NCBI RefSeq assembly: GCF_000720925.1
Contig: NZ_JOEE01000012.1
Coordinates: 1-62,338 of the forward strand
Direction: 5' to 3'
From: Phycicoccus jejuensis
GTDB lineage: Bacteria > Actinomycetota > Actinomycetes > Actinomycetales > Dermatophilaceae
DNA length: 62,338 nt
Both the position numbers and the translations under genes were made by a program. The first letter of the stretch is position 1. Every line of letters starts with the position of its first letter. A model generated the notes under the pieces. The model was given only the letters and a program-made list of their open reading frames with translations. It did no database searches and was not told the DNA's origin. Below, in pieces: positions 53,326 through 61,495 of the stretch.

Positions 53326-54231
53326 ATGGACACCGAGTCGCTGCGCTGGTTCCAGCTCGTCGCCGACGGCTACACGGTCACCGAGGTGAGCGACGTCTTC
53401 GGCGTCAGCCAGTCGGGGGTCTCGCGCGCGCTGGCCCGGCTCGAGGACGAGGTCGGCACCCCGCTCCTGCACCGGCAGGGCCGGGTCCTGCGGATGACCT
53501 ACGCCGGCTCGGCGTTCAAGCGCCACGTCGACGCCCTCGTCAACAACCTCGACGACGGCCTCGCCGCGGTCGGCGAGATCGTCGACCCCGAGAGCGGCGT
53601 CGTCACCCTCGCCTACCCGCTGAGCCTCGGCAGCTGGCTCGTCCCCGGCCTCGTCGGGGCCTTCCGCGAGCAGCACCCCCGGGTCCGGGTCGTCATCGAG
53701 CGCACCGCGGTCGGCGAGGACGGGCGCATCTCCACCCAGCTCGCGACCCGCCGCGCCGACCTCGAGCTGACCGCAGCCCGCGTCGCCGGCCAGGGCGTCG
53801 TGTGGCAGCACGTCCTCGACGAGCCCTTCGTCCTCGCCGTCTCCACCGACCACCCGCTCGCCGGCCGCTCCGAGGTCGCCCTCGCCGAGGTCGCCAGGGA
53901 GCCGTTCGTCCTGCGCGCCCCACCGTCGGGGATGCGCCAGCAGACGCTCGACCTCTGCCGGGCCGCCGGCTTCATCCCGGCCGTCGCGATGGAGGCCGAG
54001 GACCTGCCGACCATCCGCGGCTTCGTCGCGGCCGGTCTCGGGGTCTCCGTCGTCCCCGCGCAGGGCCTCTCCGTGCCGGCGACCTTCGCTCGCACCCGGC
54101 TCCTGCCCCTGACCGACGTCGGCGCGCACCGCGAGGTCGGGCTCGCGTGGGTCGACGGCCGCCCCCTCCTGCCGTCGGCCGAGGCGTTCCGCCGCTTCGT
54201 CCTCGCGTCCGGGCGCCGCCGCGCCGGATGA
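53326..54231 (+). CDS. LysR-family transcriptional regulator
   Basis: A 301-residue LysR protein. The N-terminal helix-turn-helix (LRWFQLVADGYTVTEVSDVFGVSQSGVSRALARLEDEVGTPLLHRQGR, about 5-52) is followed by a periplasmic-binding-like effector domain with GVVTLAYPLSLGSWLVPGLVGAFREQHP and IRGFVAAGLGVSVVPAQGL. Its target is unknown; the divergent small helical protein is one candidate. No metabolic gene is adjacent on its own strand. Confidence 0.9.
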   Translation: MDTESLRWFQLVADGYTVTEVSDVFGVSQSGVSRALARLEDEVGTPLLHRQGRVLRMTYAGSAFKRHVDALVNNLDDGLAAVGEIVDPESGVVTLAYPLSLGSWLVPGLVGAFREQHPRVRVVIERTAVGEDGRISTQLATRRADLELTAARVAGQGVVWQHVLDEPFVLAVSTDHPLAGRSEVALAEVAREPFVLRAPPSGMRQQTLDLCRAAGFIPAVAMEAEDLPTIRGFVAAGLGVSVVPAQGLSVPATFARTRLLPLTDVGAHREVGLAWVDGRPLLPSAEAFRRFVLASGRRRAG

Positions 54232-54274
54232 GAGGATCGGGCCGTCCCCGACGACGATCCGAAAGGGCCGCCCC

Positions 54275-55048
54275 ATGGCGCCGAAGCGCAAGGCCACGAT
54301 CATCGCCCTCGCCAACCAGAAGGGCGGGGTCGCCAAGACGACGTCCGTCGCCTCGCTCGGCGCCGCGTTCGCCGAGGCCGGCAAGCGGGTGCTGCTCGTC
54401 GACCTCGACCCCCAGGCCTGCCTGACCTTCAGCCTCGGCGTGGACCCGGACACCGTCGAGTCCTCCGTCCACGACGTCCTCCTCGGCGCCGCCGAGCTCG
54501 CCGACGTCGTCCAGACCTGCGCCGACGGTGTCGACCTCGTCCCCAGCTCGATCGAGCTCGCCGGCGCGGAGGCCGTCCTCCTCGGCCGGCCGGCGCGTGA
54601 GTACGTGCTCCAGGGCGCCCTCGACACCGTCCGCAAGGACTACGACGTCATCCTGCTCGACTGCTCGCCGAGCCTCGGCGTGCTCACCCTCAACGCGCTG
54701 ACCGCCGCGCAGGGCCTCGTCGTGCCCATGCCCTGCGAGATGCTCAGCCACCGCGGCGTCGGCCAGCTGCTCGACACCGTCGCCGACGTCAAGAAGATCC
54801 TCAACAAGAAGCTGCGCGTCATCGGCATCCTCCCGACGCTGTACGACGGTCGCAGCACCCACGCGCGCGAGGTCCTCGAGGACGTCGGCCAGCGCTACGG
54901 CCTGCCGGTGCTCAGCCCCCCGATCCCCAAGACCGTGCGCTTCGCCGAGGCCCCGGCCGTCGGCCGCTCGATCCTCTCGACGGCGCGCTCGAGCAAGGGC
55001 GCCACGGCCTACCGCGAGGTCGCGGCGGGGCTGCTCGAGACACTCTGA
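54275..55048 (+). CDS. Orphan ParA-family ATPase
   Basis: A 257-residue Soj/ParA-like ATPase. The deviant Walker A is KGGVAKTT (residues 16-23 in ALANQKGGVAKTTSVASLGAAFAEAGKRVLLVDLDPQ), and Walker B/A' region is DVILLDCSPSLGVLTLNAL. No ParB gene or parS-like repeat is adjacent, so it is not the chromosome partition pair. Orphans of this kind lie near the RNA helicase gene in many actinobacteria, including mycobacteria (Rv3213c-type). Role unknown; positioning of another cargo is possible. Confidence 0.88.
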   Translation: MAPKRKATIIALANQKGGVAKTTSVASLGAAFAEAGKRVLLVDLDPQACLTFSLGVDPDTVESSVHDVLLGAAELADVVQTCADGVDLVPSSIELAGAEAVLLGRPAREYVLQGALDTVRKDYDVILLDCSPSLGVLTLNALTAAQGLVVPMPCEMLSHRGVGQLLDTVADVKKILNKKLRVIGILPTLYDGRSTHAREVLEDVGQRYGLPVLSPPIPKTVRFAEAPAVGRSILSTARSSKGATAYREVAAGLLETL

Positions 55049-55102
55049 CCGTATTCCCCGAGCGGCGGTGAGATCGCTCATCGTCGAATGTTTGTCCAGA
55101 GT

Positions 55103-55133
55103 TTGACCGCGGGTGGGGGAGGCGTCCTAGCCT
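55103..55133 (+). promoter_or_regulatory. Predicted promoter of the alcohol dehydrogenase gene
   Basis: TTGACC at 55103-55108 and TAGCCT at 55128-55133, spacer 19 bases. The -10 lies 6 bases before the ATG, so the transcript would be leaderless. Confidence 0.5.
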
Positions 55134-55139
55134 GCTGGG

Positions 55140-56195
55140 ATGACGACAACCACCCCTGCACTCATCGCCGACTCCGCGACCTCCGGCTTCCGCCAGGGCA
55201 CCATCGAGCGGCGCGACCTGCGACCGGACGACATCCGCATCGCCATCGCCTTCGCCGGCATCTGCCACTCCGACATCCACACCGCCCGTGAGGAGTGGGG
55301 CCCCGCCCACTTCCCCCTGACCGTCGGCCACGAGATCGCCGGGACGGTCGTCGAGGTCGGTTCCGACGTCACCCGCCACTCGGTCGGTGACCGCGTCGGC
55401 GTCGGCTGCCTCGTCGACTCGTGCGGCGAGTGCGAGCAGTGCAAGGACGGCATGGAGCAGTTCTGCGTCAAGCCCTCCGTCGGCACGTACAACGCCCAGG
55501 GCTACGACGGCGAGTGGACGATGGGCGGCTACGCCCAGGAGGTCGTCGTCTCGGAGCGCTTCGTCCTGCGCATCCCCGACGGCATCGAGCTCGACGTCGC
55601 CGCCCCGCTGCTCTGCGCCGGCATCACGACCTACTCGCCGCTGCACCGCTGGGGCGCCGGCACGGGCAAGCAGGTCGCCATCGTCGGTGTCGGCGGCCTC
55701 GGCCACATGGGCGTCAAGATCGCCGCGGCGATGGGCGCGACCGTCACGACCATCTCGCGCAGCGACGCGAAGGCCGCGGACGCCATCGGCCTCGGCGCGA
55801 CCGCGCACATCGCCTCGAAGGACGAGGAGGCGATGGAGGCCGCCAAGGGCACCTTCGACATCATCCTCAACACGGTGAGCGCCGACATCCCGATCGCCGA
55901 CTACGTCGCGCTGCTCAAGCCGGCCGGTGTCGTCGTCAACGTCGGCCTCCCGCCGGCCCCCTACGAGATCCCGCCGGGCGCCCTCATCGGTGGCAACCGC
56001 GCGGTGGCCGGCTCGCAGATCGGTGGCATCGCCGAGACCCAGGAGATGCTCGACTTCTGCGCCGAGCACGGCATCGCCGCGACGATCGAGGTCGTCGACG
56101 CCGCCGACGTCGACGCCGTCTGGGACCGCGTCGTCGACGGTGACGTCCGCTACCGCGCCGTCATTGACACGAGCACCATCACCCCGCAGGACTGA
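55140..56195 (+). CDS. Zinc-dependent NAD(P) alcohol/aldehyde dehydrogenase (YahK/CAD-like)
   Basis: A 351-residue medium-chain dehydrogenase. Catalytic zinc ligands lie in GICHSD (Cys near 41) and VGHEIAG (His-Glu); the structural zinc is held by four Cys in CGECEQCKDGMEQFC. The nucleotide fold shows VAIVGVGGLGHMGVKIAAAMGA. Motifs match the cinnamyl-alcohol/YahK branch, usually NADPH-linked aldehyde reductases with wide substrate range. It interrupts the conserved ParA-helicase neighbourhood and is followed by a strong terminator hairpin. Confidence 0.92.
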   Translation: MTTTTPALIADSATSGFRQGTIERRDLRPDDIRIAIAFAGICHSDIHTAREEWGPAHFPLTVGHEIAGTVVEVGSDVTRHSVGDRVGVGCLVDSCGECEQCKDGMEQFCVKPSVGTYNAQGYDGEWTMGGYAQEVVVSERFVLRIPDGIELDVAAPLLCAGITTYSPLHRWGAGTGKQVAIVGVGGLGHMGVKIAAAMGATVTTISRSDAKAADAIGLGATAHIASKDEEAMEAAKGTFDIILNTVSADIPIADYVALLKPAGVVVNVGLPPAPYEIPPGALIGGNRAVAGSQIGGIAETQEMLDFCAEHGIAATIEVVDAADVDAVWDRVVDGDVRYRAVIDTSTITPQD

Positions 56196-56211
56196 CCCGG
56201 CCCACCCCGCG

Positions 56212-56251
56212 CGAGAGGGGCCGCATCCCACCCGGGATGCGGCCCCTCTCG
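56212..56251. terminator. Perfect hairpin terminator between convergent genes
   Basis: Arms of 18 bases (56212-56229 and 56234-56251) pair perfectly around a 4-base loop (ACCC). There is no clear T-run, as is common in actinobacteria. It can serve the dehydrogenase on plus and the helicase on minus. Confidence 0.85.
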
Positions 56252-56273
56252 TCGTGCGTGGGGAGGTGCGGGC

Positions 56274-57830
56274 TCAGCCCTGCGCGCCCTCGCCGGCCGG
56301 CTTGCCGCCCTGGGTGCGGCGGCGGTTGCGGCTGCGCCGGGGGCGCTCGCCGCCCTCGGTCGGGCGGTCGGACGAGCGACCCTCACCGCGGCCGCCGTCA
56401 CGCCCGCCACGGCCGGAGTCACGCCCGCCGTCACGCCCGCCGTCACGGCCTGCGCGACCACCGTCGCGACCGCCGCGGCCACCACGACCACCGGACTTGC
56501 CGGTCTCGCCGAGGTCCTCGAGCACCTCGGCGTCCAGGCCCTCGCGGGTGCGCTTCGCGCGCGGCAGGCGGCCCTTGGTCCCCTCGGGGATCGCGAGGTC
56601 GGTGTAGAGGTGCGGCGAGGAGGAGTAGGTCTCGACCGGCTCGGGGATGCCGAGGTCGAGCACGCGGTTGATCATCCCCCAGCGGTGCAGGTCGTCCCAG
56701 TCGACGAAGGTGACCGCGGTGCCGGTGTTGCCGGCGCGGGCGGTGCGCCCGATGCGGTGCAGGTAGGTCTTCTCGTCCTCGGGGCACTGGTAGTTGATGA
56801 CGTGCGTGACGTTCTCGACGTCGATGCCACGGGCCGCGACGTCGGTGGCGACGAGGATGTCGACCTTGCCGTTGCGGAACGCGCGCAGCGCCTGCTCGCG
56901 CGCGCCCTGGCCGAGGTCACCGTGGATGGACGCGGCCGCGAAGCCGCGCTCGACGAGCTCGTCGGCGACCTTGGCGGCGGTGCGCTTGGTGCGGCTGAAG
57001 ACGATGGTCAGACCCCGGCCCTCGGCCTGCAGCATGCGCGCGAGCATCTCGACCTTGTCCATCGCGTGCGCGCGGTACACGTGCTGCTCGACGGCCTTGA
57101 CCGTGTGCGCGTTCTCCTGGTCGTCGCCCATCGCGCGGATGTGCGTCGGCTGGTTCATGTAGCGGCGGGCCAGGGTGACGACGGCGCCCGGCATGGTCGC
57201 CGAGAAGAGCATCGTCTGGCGGCCGGCCGGCGTCATCGCGAGGATCTTCTCGACATCGGGGAGGAAGCCGAGGTCGAGCATCTCGTCGGCCTCGTCGAGG
57301 ACGACGATGCGCGCGTGGCCGAGGTCGAGGTGGCCCTGCTGGGCGAGGTCGATGAGGCGGCCCGGGGTGCCGACGACGACCTCGACGCCCCGCTTGAGCG
57401 CCTCGACCTGGGGCTCGTAGGCCCGGCCGCCGTAGACGGTGAGGACGCGGATGCCGCGCTTCGCGCCGGCGCGCTCGAGGTCGCCGGCCACCTGGACGGC
57501 GAGCTCGCGGGTCGGGGCGACGGCGAGGGCCTGCGGCTTGCCCGCGGCCGGGAGGCCGGCGAACGCGTCGTCACCGGGGGCGACGACGCGGTTGAGGATC
57601 GGGATGCCGAAACCGAGGGTCTTGCCCGTGCCGGTCTTGGCCTGGCCGATGATGTCGTGGCCGCCGAGCGCGACCGGCAGCGTCATCGCCTGGATGGGGA
57701 AGGGGCTCGTGATGCCGTGCCCGACCAGCGCCGCGACGATGTCGGGGTGGATCGGGAAGTCCGAGAAGCTCGGGGTCGGCTCGGTCGGGGCGGCCTGCGG
57801 TTCGGCCTGGGCGTCGGTGACGTCGGTCAT
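56274..57830 (-). CDS. DEAD-box ATP-dependent RNA helicase with RGG-rich tail
   Basis: A 518-residue helicase. Q motif FSDFPIHPDIVAALVGHGITSPFPIQ; motif I QAKTGTGKT; Ia PTRELAVQ; Ib TPGR; II LDEAD; III FSATM; IV IVFSRTK; V ATDVAARGID; VI HRIGRTARAG. The C-terminal about 90 residues form a basic low-complexity tail of repeated GGRDGGR units followed by SRNRRR, likely RNA-binding. It corresponds in place and kind to the mycobacterial rhlE gene. AGAAGAGAG precedes the ATG at 57830. Likely role in RNA unwinding during ribosome assembly or mRNA decay, and cold adaptation. Confidence 0.93.
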   Translation of the reverse strand: MTDVTDAQAEPQAAPTEPTPSFSDFPIHPDIVAALVGHGITSPFPIQAMTLPVALGGHDIIGQAKTGTGKTLGFGIPILNRVVAPGDDAFAGLPAAGKPQALAVAPTRELAVQVAGDLERAGAKRGIRVLTVYGGRAYEPQVEALKRGVEVVVGTPGRLIDLAQQGHLDLGHARIVVLDEADEMLDLGFLPDVEKILAMTPAGRQTMLFSATMPGAVVTLARRYMNQPTHIRAMGDDQENAHTVKAVEQHVYRAHAMDKVEMLARMLQAEGRGLTIVFSRTKRTAAKVADELVERGFAAASIHGDLGQGAREQALRAFRNGKVDILVATDVAARGIDVENVTHVINYQCPEDEKTYLHRIGRTARAGNTGTAVTFVDWDDLHRWGMINRVLDLGIPEPVETYSSSPHLYTDLAIPEGTKGRLPRAKRTREGLDAEVLEDLGETGKSGGRGGRGGRDGGRAGRDGGRDGGRDSGRGGRDGGRGEGRSSDRPTEGGERPRRSRNRRRTQGGKPAGEGAQG

Positions 57831-58002
57831 GGACTCTCTTCTTCGGTCGGCGGGCGCGCGGGGCGCACCAGCGCAGAGGCTGCGGGCCGATCGGAGGTCA
57901 TCGGGGGCGGTCGCGGCGTCCGGGGACACCGGGCGTCCGCCCATCAAGGTCACTACACGGGTGCGAGCCGACCGGGCACCGTGGTCGCCGCCACTCTACC
58001 GT

Positions 58003-58008
58003 TAGGCT
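58003..58008 (+). promoter_or_regulatory. -10 box of a predicted leaderless promoter
   Basis: TAGGCT ends 7 bases before the ATG at 58016. It supports that start. Confidence 0.5.
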
Positions 58009-58015
58009 CCGACGC

Positions 58016-58684
58016 ATGGACGCGGACGGGGCCCAGGAGCACGGCTACGACGCCGCCGTCGTCGACCTCCTCGGGGTGCTGGCCTACGGCGAGCTGACCG
58101 CCTTCATGCGGATGGCGGCCGACTGCGACCTCGCCCCGACGCTCTCGCTGAAGTCCCGGATGGGACGCCTCGCGACGACCGACTTCCAGCACTACGAGCG
58201 CCTCAGCGCGCACCTCGCGGGCCTGGGCGTCGACCCGGAGGCGGCGATGGCGCCCTTCGTCGCGCCGTTCTCCGCCTTCCACGAGCGCACCCGCCCGCGG
58301 GGGTGGCTCGAGGGCCTCGTCAAGGCGTACGTCGGCGAGGGCATCGCCAAGGACTTCTACCGCGAGATGTCGGCGTTCGTCGACGAGGAGACGCGCGGCG
58401 TGATGCAGGACGCCCTCGACGACGGCGGGCACGCGGAGTTCGTCGTCCAGATCGTCCGCGACAGCATCCGCACCGACCGCACGGCCGCGGGCCGACTCGC
58501 CCTGTGGGGGCGACGGCTGCTCGGCGAGGCGCTCTCGCAGGCCCAGGCCGTGGCCGTCGAGCGCGACGCGATGGCGGCGCTGCTCGTCGGGGGAGGGCTC
58601 GACCTCGGCGAGGTCGGTCGGATGTTCACCCGGCTCACCGAGAACCACCAGAAGCGGATGGCCCGGATGGGTCTGGAGGCCTGA
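58016..58684 (+). CDS. Ferritin-like fold protein (MiaE-like domain)
   Basis: A 222-residue helical protein matching the actinobacterial ferritin-like/MiaE-like family (mycobacterial Rv3210c type). Candidate diiron ligands are the Glu in AYGELTAFMRM, the E-x-x-H-like TDFQHYERLSAH, and Glu/His in VDEETRGVMQ and HAEFVV. The iron site is inferred, not certain. It is divergent from the helicase gene, a layout kept across actinobacteria. Function is unknown; tRNA hydroxylase activity, as in true MiaE, is not established. Confidence 0.75.
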   Translation: MDADGAQEHGYDAAVVDLLGVLAYGELTAFMRMAADCDLAPTLSLKSRMGRLATTDFQHYERLSAHLAGLGVDPEAAMAPFVAPFSAFHERTRPRGWLEGLVKAYVGEGIAKDFYREMSAFVDEETRGVMQDALDDGGHAEFVVQIVRDSIRTDRTAAGRLALWGRRLLGEALSQAQAVAVERDAMAALLVGGGLDLGEVGRMFTRLTENHQKRMARMGLEA

Positions 58685-58698
58685 GCGGCCCCTCCTGC

Positions 58699-58742
58699 GC
58701 ACGACGACGGCCCCCGCCACGTGGCGGGGGCCGTCGTCGTGC
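58699..58742. terminator. Perfect 44-base palindrome: bidirectional terminator
   Basis: Arms of 22 bases (58699-58720 and 58721-58742) are fully complementary with no spacer; the hairpin loop must use the central few bases. It separates the convergent ferritin-like gene and GlsB-like gene. Confidence 0.85.
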
Positions 58743-58751
58743 GGGTGTCGG

Positions 58752-59078
58752 TCAGGCGCGGGTGCGGGGAGCGCCGCCGCGGGAGGCCATGACGCGCTCG
58801 TAGATCACGACGAGGACGGCCGCGACGATGACGGAGATGACCCAGCGCAGCCAGTCGATGCCACCGGTGGTGCAGACGCCGATCTGGGCGGAGAGCCAGT
58901 AGCCGATGAGGGCGCCGACGATGCCGATGACGACGGTGACGACCATGCTGATCGCCTGCCGGCCGGGGAGGACGAGGCGGGCGAGGACGCCGATGACGGC
59001 GCCGAAGATGATGGTGCCGATCCATCCGCCGACGCCCGACGGGGCGCAGCTGGCGGCCATGGGAAGGAGCTCGGTCAT
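58752..59078 (-). CDS. GlsB/YeaQ/YmgE-family stress membrane protein
   Basis: A 108-residue protein with three membrane helices. The family glycine-rich motif is GWIGTIIFGAVIGVLARLVLPG, followed by ISMVVTVVIGIVGALIGYWL and a third helix WVISVIVAAVLVVIYERV. The middle loop (SAQIGVCTTGGIDWLRW) is longer than usual. Such transglycosylase-associated proteins are stress-induced and of unknown activity. GGGAG precedes the ATG. A near-consensus promoter lies upstream. Confidence 0.85.
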   Translation of the reverse strand: MTELLPMAASCAPSGVGGWIGTIIFGAVIGVLARLVLPGRQAISMVVTVVIGIVGALIGYWLSAQIGVCTTGGIDWLRWVISVIVAAVLVVIYERVMASRGGAPRTRA

Positions 59079-59115
59079 GCGGTTCTCCCGTTCCGGGCCC
59101 GAGGGCCCCGTCACA

Positions 59116-59136
59116 CGTGCCCGGATCTCGGGCACG
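59116..59136 (-). other. 8-bp hairpin at the predicted 5' end of the GlsB transcript
   Basis: CGTGCCCG-GATCT-CGGGCACG is a perfect stem with a 5-base loop, starting about 6 bases after the -10 box. It may shield the transcript end or act as an operator. Confidence 0.5.
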
Positions 59137-59141
59137 ACGCG

Positions 59142-59170
59142 ACGCTAGACCTTCGACGAAGATTCGTCAA
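59142..59170 (-). promoter_or_regulatory. Near-consensus promoter of the GlsB-like gene
   Basis: On the minus strand TTGACG (59170-59165) and TAGCGT (59147-59142) are spaced by exactly 17 bases. The spacer holds the symmetric TTCG/CGAA sequence, a possible regulator site. Confidence 0.65.
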
Positions 59171-59226
59171 ACCTTCGACAGGATGGGTCGGAACGAAGGA
59201 TCGGCGCAGGTCAGCGCCGGTGTGCG

Positions 59227-59451
59227 TCAGATGCCGAAGCCGACCTTGCCCTTGTCGGTCTCGCCGACCTGGATCCAGCCGACCGAGCGACCCGGCACGA
59301 GGACCGTGCGGCCCTTGGTGTCGGTGAGGCGCAGGATCCCCTCCGGGGTGGCGAGGGCGGCGTCGACGGCCGCGGCGACCTCGTCCGCGTCGGCGTTCGT
59401 CTCGAGGCTGAGCTCGCGGGCGACGTTCTGGACACCGATGGTGACCTCCAC
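59227..59451 (-). CDS. DUF3107 family small protein
   Basis: A 74-residue protein (VEVTIGVQNVARELSLETNADADEVAAAVDAAL...). DUF3107 proteins are small actinobacterial proteins of unknown function (the mycobacterial example is Rv3208A/TB9.4), almost always next to this TetR gene. The pattern EVTIGVQN...LVPGRSVGWIQVGETDKGKVGF is complete. GTG start with AAAGG about 10 bases upstream. It lies downstream of the TetR gene with a 133-base gap. Confidence 0.85.
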   Translation of the reverse strand: MEVTIGVQNVARELSLETNADADEVAAAVDAALATPEGILRLTDTKGRTVLVPGRSVGWIQVGETDKGKVGFGI

Positions 59452-59584
59452 GGGGCACGCACCTTTCGTCGGTCTCGCGGGCCGGGGCCCGCTCGGATGG
59501 GTACTCGCGCTCAGGCTAACCCGCGACGCGTCGGGGCTGTTCCGGTGCTCGGGCGTGTTCGCCGAGGGCGCAGCGCAGCGGTCG

Positions 59585-60205
59585 TCAGGACCCGACCTTC
59601 GGGAAGGAGCCGAGCCCGCGCCAGGCGAGCGTGCTGATCGTGGCGGCGGCCTCGGCCTCGGGGATGTCGCCGTCCTGGGCCAGCCAGTGCCGGGCCGCCA
59701 CCTGGGCCATCCCGGCGAGGGCGGAGCCGAGGAGGAGCGCCCGCTCGTCGTCCGCACCGGTGTCCTCGGCGATGACCTCGGCGATGGCCTCGGCACAGGC
59801 GAGCTCGACGGCGTCGAGCCGCGCGCGGACCTGCGGGACGCTCGTGAGGTCGGACTCGAAGACCATGCGGAAGGCGGCGTCCTCGCGCGTCACGAAGTCG
59901 AAGTAGGCGGCGACCGTCGCCCGGACGCGGGCCTCGTTGTCGCCGGCGTCGGTCCCGAGCGCCCGGCGCACGAGCTGCTCGAGGGTGTCGCAGTGGGTGT
60001 CGAGGAGGGCCAGGTAGAGGTCGAGCTTGCCGGGGAAGTGCTGGTAGAGGACGGGCTTGGAGACGCCGGCGCGGTCGGCGATCTCGTCCATCGCGGCCGC
60101 GTGGTAGCCGGACTGGACGAACACGGCCTGGGCGGCCTCGAGCAGCTGGGCGCGGCGCTCGCTGCGCGGCATCCGCGAGCTGCGAGGGGTCGTGGTGCTG
60201 GTCAT
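59585..60205 (-). CDS. TetR/AcrR-family regulator (Rv3208-type)
   Basis: A 206-residue TetR protein. The helix-turn-helix is RRAQLLEAAQAVFVQSGYHAAAMDEIADRAGVSKPVLYQHFPGKLDLYLALLD (about 17-69). The ligand domain has FVTREDAAFRMVFESDLTSVPQVRARLD. By neighbourhood (DUF3107 downstream, MoeZ divergent) it matches the mycobacterial Rv3208 regulator. A palindrome in the shared intergenic region, CCTAC-N6-GTAGG, overlaps its likely promoter and may be its operator. Confidence 0.88.
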   Translation of the reverse strand: MTSTTTPRSSRMPRSERRAQLLEAAQAVFVQSGYHAAAMDEIADRAGVSKPVLYQHFPGKLDLYLALLDTHCDTLEQLVRRALGTDAGDNEARVRATVAAYFDFVTREDAAFRMVFESDLTSVPQVRARLDAVELACAEAIAEVIAEDTGADDERALLLGSALAGMAQVAARHWLAQDGDIPEAEAAATISTLAWRGLGSFPKVGS

Positions 60206-60236
60206 GGGGTCCTCCGGTCGTGGCGTCGCGCGTCAT

Positions 60237-60252
60237 CCTACGGACGGGTAGG
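60237..60252. promoter_or_regulatory. Candidate TetR operator between tetR and moeZ
   Basis: CCTAC at 60237-60241 and GTAGG at 60248-60252 form a perfect inverted repeat with a 6-base centre, in the divergent promoter region. Confidence 0.5.
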
Positions 60253-60284
60253 TCGTGGCCGGGGGCTGTGCCCCGCGCCGGTGT

Positions 60285-60290
60285 TAGGTT
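60285..60290 (+). promoter_or_regulatory. -10 box of a predicted leaderless moeZ promoter
   Basis: TAGGTT ends 6 bases before the ATG at 60297. Confidence 0.5.
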
Positions 60291-60296
60291 CGCCGT

Positions 60297-61493
60297 ATGG
60301 CGCGTCCCCCGCTGGTGCCGCCCGGGCCCGAGCTCACCGCCGCAGAGCGGACCCGCTTCGCCCGCCACCTCCTCCTGCCCGACCTCGGGCTCGACGGCCA
60401 GCGCCGCCTGCGCGCCGCGCGCGTCCTCGTCGTCGGTGCCGGGGGGCTGGGGTCGCCCGCGCTGCTCTACCTCGCCGCGGCGGGGGTCGGCACGATCGGG
60501 GTCGTCGACGACGACGTCGTCGAGTCGACCAACCTCCAGCGCCAGGTGGTGCACGGTGTGGACGACGTCGGTCGCGCCAAGGTCGACTCCGCCGCGGACG
60601 CCGTGGCGGCGATCTCGCCCGACACGGTCGTCGTGCGGCACCGCGAGCGGCTCGACGCCGTGACGGCGATGGAGGTGCTCGCGGACTACGACCTCGTCCT
60701 CGACGGCGCCGACAACTTCCCGACGCGCTACCTCGTCGGCGACGCGTGCGCCCGGCTCGGCATCCCGCACGTCTGGGGGTCGGTCTACCGGTTCGACGGG
60801 CAGGTGTCGGTGTGGTGGGCCGGCGAGGGCCCCTGCTACGCCTGCGTCTTCCCGCAGCAACCGCCGCCGGACGCCGTGCCCTCGTGCGCGGTCGGCGGGG
60901 TGCTCGGCGCGGTGTGCGCGTCGGTGGGGTCCGTCATGGCGACCGAGGCCGTCAAGCTCGTCACGGGGTCGGGGGAGGTGCTCGTCGGCCGGCTGCTCGT
61001 CCACGACGCGCTGCGCCAGACGTGGGACGCGGTGCCGGTCCGGCGCGACCCGGGCTGCGCGGTGTGCGGCGCCTCGGCCGACGCGACGCGTCCGCTCGGG
61101 TGGGCGACGCAGCGTGAGGATGCCTGTGCTGCAGGTGATCTGGCGGACGATGGCTCGCTGGGTCGTCCCGAGGTCGGGGTCGAGGAGCTCGCCCGCCTGC
61201 TCGCCGAGCGTGACGCGGGGCGGGCCGACTTCGTCCTGCTCGACGTCCGCGAGCCGGGGGAGCGCGACGTCGCGGCCATCCCGGGCTCGGTGCTGCTGCC
61301 GGTCGGTGAGGTGCGTGCCGGGGCGTCCGTGCCCGGGGGCGACGGGCGCCGGGTCGTCGTGCACTGCAAGGCCGGTGGGCGCTCGGCGGAGGCCGTCGAC
61401 CTGCTGCGGGCTCGCGGCGTCGACGCGTGGGACGTGCCCGGCGGCATCCTCGCGTGGTCGCGCGACGTCGACCCGTCGGTGCCGGGGTACTGA
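60297..61493 (+). CDS. moeZ: Adenylyltransferase/sulfurtransferase MoeZ (ThiF/MoeB plus rhodanese)
   Basis: A 398-residue fusion. The E1-like ThiF/MoeB domain (about 15-255) has RVLVVGAGGLGSPALLYLAAAGVG, NLQRQ, DGADNFPTRY, and zinc CxxC pairs CYAC and CAVC. The C-terminal rhodanese domain (about 295-395) has the active Cys in VVHCKAGGRS. It adenylates and thiolates the C-terminus of small sulfur carriers (MoaD, ThiS, CysO-like), serving molybdopterin, thiamine and cysteine synthesis. Divergent from tetR as in mycobacteria. Confidence 0.93.
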   Translation: MARPPLVPPGPELTAAERTRFARHLLLPDLGLDGQRRLRAARVLVVGAGGLGSPALLYLAAAGVGTIGVVDDDVVESTNLQRQVVHGVDDVGRAKVDSAADAVAAISPDTVVVRHRERLDAVTAMEVLADYDLVLDGADNFPTRYLVGDACARLGIPHVWGSVYRFDGQVSVWWAGEGPCYACVFPQQPPPDAVPSCAVGGVLGAVCASVGSVMATEAVKLVTGSGEVLVGRLLVHDALRQTWDAVPVRRDPGCAVCGASADATRPLGWATQREDACAAGDLADDGSLGRPEVGVEELARLLAERDAGRADFVLLDVREPGERDVAAIPGSVLLPVGEVRAGASVPGGDGRRVVVHCKAGGRSAEAVDLLRARGVDAWDVPGGILAWSRDVDPSVPGY

Positions 61494-61495
61494 CG

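Noticed and set aside
54275..55048. ParA as part of the chromosome partition locus or origin
   Set aside because: There is no parB, parS-like repeat or rnpA/rpmH/gidB neighbourhood; the context is the helicase-MoeZ block.
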